Assembly: GCF_006171285.1 (NCBI RefSeq)
Contig: NZ_CP040893.1
Span: 1 to 64,000 of the forward strand
DNA length: 64,000 bases
Direction: 5' to 3'
Source: Leclercia adecarboxylata
Lineage (GTDB): Bacteria > Pseudomonadota > Gammaproteobacteria > Enterobacterales > Enterobacteriaceae
Position 1 is the first letter of the stretch, and each line of letters opens with the position of its first letter. Shown here one piece after another: positions 57,576 to 64,000 of the stretch. The position numbers and the translations under genes are program-made. The notes under the pieces were generated by a model, which worked only from the letters and a program-made list of their open reading frames with translations, did no database searches and had not been told where the DNA came from.

Positions 57576-58780
57576 TCGGCCTCCTGCAGAGCATGGCCGA
57601 TACGTGCGCGGGTGATGTCCATGTAATGTGGTTCGCGCTCGATGCCGGTAAAGGCGAAGCCGCCTTCTACTGCACTAACGCCAGTCGAACCGCTACCTGT
57701 GAACGGGTCAAGAACGTGCCCGCCAGGTGGAGTGATCAGTCTTATCAGGTAGAGCATTAGTTTGACCGGTTTAACGGTCGGATGGTCGTTGCCGCTGGTG
57801 GTCGTGTTTTCCACTTGTCGCAGTGTAGCGCCGTGTTTGAATTGCGGCCCCGGATTGAGCAACCCGCGATGACGCTCAGAGGGTGAGGCTTTGGCGCAGT
57901 AGAAGAAGCGGGCAGCGCTGCCTTGATCGCCGTGATGTATAGTAGCCACACGCTTACGCATTTGGAGCACCTGGCCTGTTGATGCTGCTGATGGTTCGGT
58001 ACCCTTTACCGGCGCAACTGCACCAGCATTTTCAGGGAAAAGAGCCATAACACCTTTGCTACCATCGTGGATGACGTTGGCGGGCCAGCGGCCGGAATTG
58101 CCTAGAGCGTTATGTTCAGAAGCACCGATTCTATGAAAACCAAAACTTCCCACGGTATCAGTAGATCCAGTTTTCCGCGCTCGCTTAACTCCATCATCAT
58201 TTGCATCTGCTGGTACCCGGCAGGCATCAATGTTCAACGCCCCAGTGCCGTGTATCAACACGTTGGCTGCGACGGTGCCTTTGAAAGGCTTGCGGGCGAC
58301 GGTAATGGGTTCCAGTGCCGGTTTTAGTGCTGTCCCCCAGCCCTCCCAGTCACCTTTGAGGTTGTGGGATTTAGGGAACCCGCTACCGTAGATCCACGCG
58401 ATAAGGGCATCAACGGAAAGCACCTGTGAGAACAGTTTGATCTGCTCTGGTAGCAGGGTGTCGATGAACTGTCTGAATACGTTTTCTGTGTCGTAGAGCA
58501 TGGTCATCATGTCGCGCAGCTCAAAGCCTGCGTCCTCGATACGCACTGCCATGCGGTGCTGGGTTCGGGTACCGGCGAATGACAGAAGATGCCCGCCCGG
58601 TTTGAGGACGCGTAAGCACTCTTCCCATATCGCCTGGCTCGGCACGTCGTAATCCCATTTTTTACCCATGAAGGACAAGCCATAGGGTGGATCGGTCACG
58701 ATGGAGTCAAAAGAGTTATCCGGTAGGGTTTTGAGTACATCCAAACAATCACCGGTAAACAGCTGCACGTTATCGCTCAC
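57563..58780 (-). CDS. Beta-class DNA methyltransferase (N4-cytosine or N6-adenine)
   Basis: A 405-aa enzyme. The catalytic motif TDPPYGLSF (residues 29-37) precedes the AdoMet motif LDPFTGSGSTG near 365, the order of the beta class. HPTVKPVKLMLYL lies just before the latter. An insert of about 150 residues between them probably carries target recognition. I chose the GTG at 58780 with GGAGG upstream; it overlaps rdgC by 11 bp. It ends 13 bp inside the start of the fused methyltransferase. Target sequence unknown. Confidence 0.85.
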   Translation of the reverse strand: MSDNVQLFTGDCLDVLKTLPDNSFDSIVTDPPYGLSFMGKKWDYDVPSQAIWEECLRVLKPGGHLLSFAGTRTQHRMAVRIEDAGFELRDMMTMLYDTENVFRQFIDTLLPEQIKLFSQVLSVDALIAWIYGSGFPKSHNLKGDWEGWGTALKPALEPITVARKPFKGTVAANVLIHGTGALNIDACRVPADANDDGVKRARKTGSTDTVGSFGFHRIGASEHNALGNSGRWPANVIHDGSKGVMALFPENAGAVAPVKGTEPSAASTGQVLQMRKRVATIHHGDQGSAARFFYCAKASPSERHRGLLNPGPQFKHGATLRQVENTTTSGNDHPTVKPVKLMLYLIRLITPPGGHVLDPFTGSGSTGVSAVEGGFAFTGIEREPHYMDITRARIGHALQEAECTS

Positions 58781-59678
58781 ACTCACCTCCCAGAACATCC
58801 ATAAGGGAAGCCACCAGCGCGCCGAACTCGGCTTTAAACAGGATGAAATCAGCAACTATGCGGGAATGAATATCCTCGCGCTCAATATCGTCATTCTGAT
58901 CGCGCAGGTCGTCGGCGTAGTTGATCGCTTTTATCGTCATATCGTCAGTCAGACGAAAGGTGATTCGTTTTTGCCAGTCCAGCGCCAGCGTGGTTGCGAG
59001 TTTTCCCGCCTCTATATGAGTTGCTATTTCATCCGTTAAAAGGTCCTGCTTACTGACGCGCAACGCACCACCATTCTCCAGAATAGCTTTAAGCACGGCG
59101 TCGCTCCCAGCAGCGTAACCGGCAGGCAGAGTATTGTTCTTCAACCACTCTGTGATGGTCAGCTCAATGGGGGTTCTCATTGTCAGCGGCACAACAGGCA
59201 GCGATCCGAGGGTTTTACGCAGCAGAGCCATTAAATCTTCGGCAGCGCGGGCGCTGGAGGCTTCAACAAAGACCAACTGATGGGCGATATTTACCCAGAT
59301 GTAATTGCTGGTGTTCTTTGAGAACGCGCGCGGAATGAGGGTATGAAGCACCTCATCTTTAAGGCTCAACCGTTCTGCACGGCGGATTTTGCGCCCCTGG
59401 TCAGACTCAATCTTGGCTACTCGCTCAGCTACGGCATCGTTAATTACGGAAGGGGGGATCACCTTAAACTGGTGCTGGCAGCACAACAGGAAATTGCCTT
59501 CGTGCTCAATGAATAGCTTTTCCGGCGTGACGCTCACCCATCCCCTGCGGCCCATATCCTGCGAGCCGCAAGGGGTGAAGGCGTATTCCGCCATTTGCGC
59601 TTCGAGCGTATCCGCGTCCATGCGGAAATCCCGGGATAAGCGGTAGATACAGACGTTTTTGAGAAACGGCGTTTTCAT
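58770..59678 (-). CDS. rdgC: RdgC, recombination-associated protein
   Basis: A ring-shaped duplex-DNA binder that limits RecA-driven recombination. The 302-aa length equals the host family, and shared motifs include FTPCGSQDMGRRGWV near 30-45, SLKDEVLHTLIPRAFS, LLRKTLGSLPVVPL near 150, and LRDQNDDIEREDI near 260. I chose the ATG at 59678, whose upstream TTG alternatives lie in an operator-like repeat. A phage copy may protect incoming or replicating DNA, or control RecA during SOS. First gene of the DNA-modification unit. Confidence 0.92.
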   Translation of the reverse strand: MKTPFLKNVCIYRLSRDFRMDADTLEAQMAEYAFTPCGSQDMGRRGWVSVTPEKLFIEHEGNFLLCCQHQFKVIPPSVINDAVAERVAKIESDQGRKIRRAERLSLKDEVLHTLIPRAFSKNTSNYIWVNIAHQLVFVEASSARAAEDLMALLRKTLGSLPVVPLTMRTPIELTITEWLKNNTLPAGYAAGSDAVLKAILENGGALRVSKQDLLTDEIATHIEAGKLATTLALDWQKRITFRLTDDMTIKAINYADDLRDQNDDIEREDIHSRIVADFILFKAEFGALVASLMDVLGGECER

Positions 59679-59682
59679 TATC

Positions 59683-59714
59683 AAATTACCCAATGGACTA
59701 ATTACGGGTAATTT
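59683..59714. promoter_or_regulatory. Inverted repeat at the rdgC start, likely operator
   Basis: AAATTACCC (59683-59691) and GGGTAATTT (59706-59714), perfect 9-bp arms 14 bp apart, just upstream of the rdgC ATG. A repressor bound here would block the unit. Confidence 0.6.
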
Positions 59715-59742
59715 ATCAAACAAGCGTTAGAATTACTGTTAT

Positions 59743-60399
59743 TTATTTTGAGAATGATACAGACGCGGCTTTTCCGGTCAGCGCGCCACCAGCCTGCAAA
59801 TCCATTTCCGCACCTGCCGTCATGCCCATTTCAGCGCCTGACTCAAAGAGGATCTTGCCCCCAGCCTTTGCAATAATATCCCCGGCCATATTAAGCAGCA
59901 GGTTGCCCGGGCCGATGAGATACATTTCACCCGATTCGTTGATGCCGACGCGAGCGCCGGCAGCGGTATTTGCTATCTCGTACCCGCCGCCCGCTGTGCG
60001 CACTTCCAGTATGTTATTGCGGTGGACTACAAAATCCTCCGTTGACACTATTTTGGGTCGTGCCGGTGCGCCATCCACTTCGCCCGGCGTCCACGGCTCA
60101 CCCTGCCCGGATGCCTCCGGCGCAACGTTTGGCACGCCGCCCGGCGCGTCCTGTGCTGCGCCTACGATAAGCGGCCGCCGAGTGTCCGGCTTTCCCCGGG
60201 CATCGGTATACGGAAACTCCACCCAGACCAGATCGCCGGTTTTGGTTGGCGTGAAGGCATTGCCGATCCCGAGCATGTATTCCGCCCACGGTAGGTTTTC
60301 TTCGGGTACGCTGTTCCATTCTGGTAGCAGGCGGATCTGCGCTCGCATCAGCCCGCCCGGGTGTTTGGTTCCGGCGATAACAGCACGCTTCTTACTCAA
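59743..60399 (-). CDS. Baseplate central spike (gpV/gp5-like)
   Basis: A 218-aa protein of the spike that pierces the membrane. Residues about 15-95 form an OB-type domain (RAQIRLLPEWNSVP, GNAFTPTKTGDLVWVEFPY). From about 115 the sequence becomes repeated short beta segments rich in Gly and Ala (GGGYEIANTAAGARVGI, AGGKILFESGAEMGM), the triple beta-helix that PAAR caps. Its start overlaps the hub gene stop. End of the hub unit; no terminator is obvious after it. Confidence 0.8.
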   Translation of the reverse strand: MSKKRAVIAGTKHPGGLMRAQIRLLPEWNSVPEENLPWAEYMLGIGNAFTPTKTGDLVWVEFPYTDARGKPDTRRPLIVGAAQDAPGGVPNVAPEASGQGEPWTPGEVDGAPARPKIVSTEDFVVHRNNILEVRTAGGGYEIANTAAGARVGINESGEMYLIGPGNLLLNMAGDIIAKAGGKILFESGAEMGMTAGAEMDLQAGGALTGKAASVSFSK

Positions 60400-61372
60400 T
60401 GTGAGGCACTCCCAGGATCATGCGTGTGGTGTAAGAAATACGGTCCTCATAATGAGCCACGCGCTCAGCGATGAAGTTTTTAGGTAGAGACTCGTCCACC
60501 TGGTTCTGATTGTCGTAGCGGTGGATCTGGATGCCGATCACCATGCCTGCGGTAATGTCCGGGTTGCCGGATACCTCAATATCCAGCTTCGGTATCAACG
60601 TCTGCTGCATATTTTTCAGTGTGGCCATGTCCGCATCGGACACGTACTTAACCGGCAGTGTCTCGTCTCCGGCCTCCATAAAGCCGTCTGTCATCGAGTA
60701 GCCAACAAACCGGTACTGACGGCTATTCGTGGCGGCGGAGTCCTGATTGATTAGCTGCTGTCGGCTGATGGTGTATGCCGCTGCGGGGTTGTTAGCCTCG
60801 TAGACAAAGTCCGCTTTGGTCTTGATGAGGCGGGCCATTTCTTTCACGAAAAACTTACCGCGCGCCATCCAGACCAGCGCGCCGTTGTCGCTGGCAACCT
60901 GGCTCAGCACCACGGACGGCTTTTCGCCCATGTTCAGGTGATAGGTGCAGGCCTTTTTGAACGCGTCAGCTTCCACGGTCAGCCCACCAGCGAACTCACG
61001 CACAATATCCCCGGGCTGGCGGTTCGCATACAGGCGCGCACCGGCAACCGGCGTTTTGACGCGCTTTAAATCCATGCTCACGCCGATTATCTCGATGACG
61101 TCAGCGCGTGCGGGTGCGGAAGTCACAAAGAACGTCTCTTTGATGGTACCGCGCGTGCCGGTCGGGTCGCCGAACTCCACCACCAGCGTTGCCCCGTAGG
61201 CGGCTTTGTAATCGTCGGTTATCGATCCGGTTGCATCCCTCACTTCGAGACGCACCAGCGGCCCGGTAAGTTTGGTCTTTTCGAGATACAGGGTGCTGTT
61301 TACCCAATCACGCGGAATAACCTGGCCGTTGAGCGTGGCAGACTGCAAAAAATACTGCTGGAGCTGAGCCAT
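60392..61372 (-). CDS. Baseplate hub protein (gp27/gpD-like)
   Basis: A 326-aa hub that joins the tail tube to the spike. It shows the usual sequence of beta domains with LYLEKTKLTGPLVRLEVRDA near 28, DIVREFAGGLTVEADAFKKA near 125 and a C-terminal segment ITAGMVIGIQIHR near 275. The next gene is the spike, the regular hub-spike order. GAGG lies before the ATG, 2 bp past the upstream stop. Confidence 0.75.
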   Translation of the reverse strand: MAQLQQYFLQSATLNGQVIPRDWVNSTLYLEKTKLTGPLVRLEVRDATGSITDDYKAAYGATLVVEFGDPTGTRGTIKETFFVTSAPARADVIEIIGVSMDLKRVKTPVAGARLYANRQPGDIVREFAGGLTVEADAFKKACTYHLNMGEKPSVVLSQVASDNGALVWMARGKFFVKEMARLIKTKADFVYEANNPAAAYTISRQQLINQDSAATNSRQYRFVGYSMTDGFMEAGDETLPVKYVSDADMATLKNMQQTLIPKLDIEVSGNPDITAGMVIGIQIHRYDNQNQVDESLPKNFIAERVAHYEDRISYTTRMILGVPHIE

Positions 61373-61374
61373 AG

Positions 61375-62139
61375 TTACCTCAACAGGTTGCCGACGGTTT
61401 CAATACGGATACGTGTTGCTTCCACTTCCCACGCCAGGTATACATCGGCCATCACCATGATCGTCGCCTGGGCGGCAAAAACGCGATTTTCAGTGAGCGG
61501 CGGAGATATGTCGGAAAAGCCTGTATCTTTGGCATCGGTAATGCAGCAGTCCACTTCGACCATGACGTTTACGAGCTTTTCCTGTGCCTGAAAACTGGTG
61601 TTGGAAAGGAAACGTAAATCCCCGGCAAAGGCGTTACACATCAGCCCCAGCGTGGTCTTCTCAGCTGCAATGAGCGATACGTTGTAAGTTAGTGTGGCTT
61701 GGGTGATTTCCATCTCAGCTGCAGGTGTAAATCCGTCATCGCAGAAGATAAAACCAGCATCACGCCGATCGCGCTGGTAATCATTGCTCTCATAGGCCAG
61801 ATCAAAAGATCGGGAAATGTTGACCAGCGGCAGGGCGTCTCGGTTAATCGTCACGTCATCCGGCACACTGCCACGTCCGGCAGCTGCTCGGCGCAGCGCA
61901 GCGAGAAACTCGACCACGGAATCATACTGGCCGACAAAAACGCGCTCTTTAGGTGCTCTCGCCAGGAAGGAGGCAAAACGCGCGCGCGACGGATCTGGGT
62001 GCGTGACGGACACGCGACTAAATGTGTCGCTGATTTTCGTAGCCACGGCAGCATCTACGGCAGAGAAGCCGGTTACTTCAAACTTACCGGTGCGGGTTAA
62101 GCGCCACTCACGATGGCGAGCCAGTAATTCTTTATTCAC
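61375..62139 (-). CDS. Virion structural protein, 254 aa
   Basis: A mixed alpha-beta protein with VTGFSAVDAAVATKISDTFS near 23-42 and an Arg/Ala-rich middle. Nothing diagnostic is seen. It overlaps the upstream gene by 4 bp and lies 2 bp from the hub gene, so it is part of the baseplate unit. A hub-assembly or wedge role is likely by position. Confidence 0.55.
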   Translation of the reverse strand: MNKELLARHREWRLTRTGKFEVTGFSAVDAAVATKISDTFSRVSVTHPDPSRARFASFLARAPKERVFVGQYDSVVEFLAALRRAAAGRGSVPDDVTINRDALPLVNISRSFDLAYESNDYQRDRRDAGFIFCDDGFTPAAEMEITQATLTYNVSLIAAEKTTLGLMCNAFAGDLRFLSNTSFQAQEKLVNVMVEVDCCITDAKDTGFSDISPPLTENRVFAAQATIMVMADVYLAWEVEATRIRIETVGNLLR

Positions 62140-62870
62140 GTCACCTTACCTCCCTCGGTAGAGTCCAGATTCCGCGCTGGAATGCAGTAGTAGAGCGATC
62201 CGACGTGTTGCGTGCCAAAACTGAATATGCGGTGAACGTACCACCAGCGCTGCGCCAGCTTCCCGGATGCCATTTCCTCATTCCACGTCAGAATAGAGCC
62301 GACACTCACACCCTCGGCAGCAATGCGCAGGAGCTGGATCTCCTCAGATAACCCGTCCTGTTCGCCGTCAACGTCAACGGCATGAAATGAATCCCGTTCA
62401 TCAGGGCAGTCCAGCACCTTGACCATTACCGGGTCCAGATAGCGCAGGTCGCGCTGGTTGTTGTTGATTTCGGTAAATGACGGACCTTCCAGCCCGGTGT
62501 CCTCGTCCACTTCGCCCACGTCTTCGGGATCTGGGCGGAACAGCAGGGCGTCGAAGTTATCCGCGTCCAGCTCTATCACCCTGATCCAGTCTTTTCGAAC
62601 CGTCATATTCAGAGGTGCATGGCCTTTAAAGCGGGGTTTCAAACTGGTGTCCTGAGCGCGCCCGGCCAGTTCTGGTGGCAGGCTGGCTGCGTCCGGCTCA
62701 TCATCGCCACCGTCTATATGGTCCAGCTCGGCCACCGTCTCTTCGACCGGTGCTGGCGTGAATGTCTCTTCCAGAACGGTAACAACGGATTCAGCGGCGG
62801 CAGCTGGCTGGTGGGTGATCGCGACGGGCTGGTCCTCATCGTCTAACCAGTGGTCATAGGGTCCGGTCAT
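62136..62870 (-). CDS. Baseplate-unit structural protein with acidic N-terminus, 244 aa
   Basis: Residues 1-80 are Glu/Asp/Pro/Ala-rich and probably disordered. The rest has FKGHAPLNMTVRKDWIRVIEL near 85 and a C-terminal beta-rich stretch (AQRWWYVHRIFSFG, VGSLYYCIPARNL). Both ends overlap neighbours by 4 bp. Family not recognised; the place in the unit implies a virion protein. Confidence 0.55.
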   Translation of the reverse strand: MTGPYDHWLDDEDQPVAITHQPAAAAESVVTVLEETFTPAPVEETVAELDHIDGGDDEPDAASLPPELAGRAQDTSLKPRFKGHAPLNMTVRKDWIRVIELDADNFDALLFRPDPEDVGEVDEDTGLEGPSFTEINNNQRDLRYLDPVMVKVLDCPDERDSFHAVDVDGEQDGLSEEIQLLRIAAEGVSVGSILTWNEEMASGKLAQRWWYVHRIFSFGTQHVGSLYYCIPARNLDSTEGGKVT

Positions 62871-64000
62871 GTTGGAGTGCCTTTATTTTTTACGTAATCC
62901 ATAAATCGTTTTTCAGCCTCTGTGCGGCTCATTCCCGTTGCCACCAGCGCATCGGTAAAGGCCTGTTTCTGGACCTTAAACTGGTCCGCCAGCTGCTGCG
63001 TTAAAAGCTTGTTTTTCTCTTTTTCCTGCTTGAGCTTTGCCTCTTTCTCGGCGTTTCGGGCGCGCTGAGTGGCGCTCTGCTTTTTGGCTTTCACCAGTTG
63101 CTTGCTCAGCTGCTCCAGCTTTTTCGTGTCACGGCCAATTTGCTTGCCTAATGCCAGCTGGCGCTTCTGGTAACGCTGGAATTCAGCACTGGCTGCGGCC
63201 TTGTCCGTCTGAGCCGCACGGTTTTTGGCAAACTGCTTACGATCGCTGTCGGTGAAGTGCTGGGTTGTGCGTCGTTTGTCATCACCAAATGCCACCCGGG
63301 AAGCGGCTTTGAGCATGGCTTTGCCGATACTCAACTGCCAACTGGAGGATTGAAGCCGGGTCATTGCGTGGATCACATGCTTGCAGGCCAGCCCGGACAA
63401 ATTCGGGTTTTTGATTTTTGGGTAGGCGTACTCTTTGGGCGGCGCCAGGGCAAAATTCCCGGCTGTGGCAATGTAGCGGTACCAGTATTGGTGACGACCA
63501 CAATCGCAGTCGAACGACACCCGGCCAGCGCAAAGTCGTTTTGCCACCTTCGTGGCGTTTTTCTCATCGCTGAGATCGTCGATAAGCTGATCCCACTCCT
63601 CAAAACGGACCTTAACTCTGTGATGCTGGTCTTCGCTGCGCTCTGAGGCTTCCACGCTGATGGTTATTTGATTGTGTTTCAAAGTGGAGGGCGTGGCGCG
63701 CTTAATGCCGCTCCCGTCATCCACTTTGTTATTTGCTCGTTTGATATCAATGTCGAGGCTTGCGGCCACCAGCTGCGCGTAGGTGATGCCAGTAACGGCG
63801 GAATTGAGCTGCTGGCGCAAAAATTTGCGGTTTTTGGCGAACTGCTGCAGATCCTCCGGGGTAAAAAATGTGCCGTCCTTTTTCTTTTTCCCCAGCGCAA
63901 TGATGTCATCAGCGTTTTTATTCTTGAGCGTGAGCGGGGTCAGCGTGCGCCGCGCTGTGCGTCGTTTGCTGCGTTTGTCGCTCTCAATTTGCGAGAAGAG
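62867..64000 (-). CDS. SWIM-type zinc-finger structural protein (partial)
   Basis: The minus frame is open from the stop at 62867 to the window edge, so the N-terminus is missing; 377 residues are seen. The segment FDCDCGRHQYWY followed 40 residues on by LACKHVIHAM has the CxC...CxH ligands of a SWIM zinc finger. The last 140 residues are a Lys/Gln/Ala-rich coiled coil. A TTG at 63820 is only an internal codon. First gene seen of the baseplate unit, overlapping the next by 4 bp. Confidence 0.7.
   Translation of the reverse strand, partial: LFSQIESDKRSKRRTARRTLTPLTLKNKNADDIIALGKKKKDGTFFTPEDLQQFAKNRKFLRQQLNSAVTGITYAQLVAASLDIDIKRANNKVDDGSGIKRATPSTLKHNQITISVEASERSEDQHHRVKVRFEEWDQLIDDLSDEKNATKVAKRLCAGRVSFDCDCGRHQYWYRYIATAGNFALAPPKEYAYPKIKNPNLSGLACKHVIHAMTRLQSSSWQLSIGKAMLKAASRVAFGDDKRRTTQHFTDSDRKQFAKNRAAQTDKAAASAEFQRYQKRQLALGKQIGRDTKKLEQLSKQLVKAKKQSATQRARNAEKEAKLKQEKEKNKLLTQQLADQFKVQKQAFTDALVATGMSRTEAEKRFMDYVKNKGTPT

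Noticed and set aside
63820..63822. TTG at 63820 as start of the SWIM-finger gene
   Set aside because: The frame stays open to the window edge with protein-like sequence and no ribosome site at the TTG, so the gene is partial.
1..64000. tRNA genes, insertion sequences or transposases
   Set aside because: No cloverleaf with CCA-type end and no transposase-like protein was found by eye on either strand.

Overview
This window is part of a temperate, P1-like phage-plasmid from an enterobacterium. The plasmid initiator reads as a close relative of P1 RepA, and its origin has P1-type 19-bp iterons, GATC heptamers and DnaA boxes. There is a P1-style multi-gene antirestriction set (DarB, DarA, Hdf, DdrA, DdrB) and a LydA/LydB lysis pair. 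Around these sits a contractile-tailed (myovirus) morphogenesis set. No tRNA, rRNA, CRISPR array or insertion sequence was seen. Both window ends cut through genes.

Layout. 1-3531 (mostly minus): small phage genes, a VRR-NUC nuclease, and a 59-aa membrane protein whose leader may be covered by an antisense RNA. 3567-10409: the giant DarB methylase/helicase. 10497-13218 (plus): portal and prohead protease/scaffold. 13805-14722: an HTH protein. 14751-22808 (minus): endolysin, DdrB, DdrA, DarA, Hdf, LydB, LydA and a membrane protein. 22913-29030: two tandem tail-fibre cassettes and a fibre adaptor. 29160-38182: baseplate genes, a 1507-aa tape-measure/transglycosylase and a tail-assembly gene with a likely programmed frameshift. 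38377-45039: tail tube-type proteins, sheath and major capsid. 45197-49782 (plus): SOS-controlled umuDC, the plasmid origin and repA, then an AT-rich Mrr-like nuclease. 49835-51510 (minus): spanins, an unknown protein and a PAAR tip. 51596-54712: toxin-antitoxin pair, Ash-like locus, small ParA/ParG-type partition operon, ADP-ribosyltransferase-like gene. 54850-59678 (minus): PD-(D/E)XK nuclease, fused C5-cytosine/N6-adenine methyltransferase, second methyltransferase, RdgC. 59743-64000 (minus): baseplate spike, hub and structural proteins.

How it fits together. As a plasmid it replicates from the RepA origin and is kept by ParAB and the toxin-antitoxin pair. SOS-induced UmuDC may help the host under DNA damage. 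In the lytic phase at least twelve morphogenesis, lysis and antirestriction operons appear to share one promoter motif (AAANYACARAC, four bases, then a TANNNT -10 box, with no -35 box), which suggests one late activator. A second dispersed element (TGACTGTATGAC) lies at the parA promoter and in intergenic gaps of the structural region, and may be a scattered partition or operator site. These two signal families, the frameshift and the two AT-rich accessory genes are the most novel points here. All names rest on recognised sequence patterns; no database search was run.
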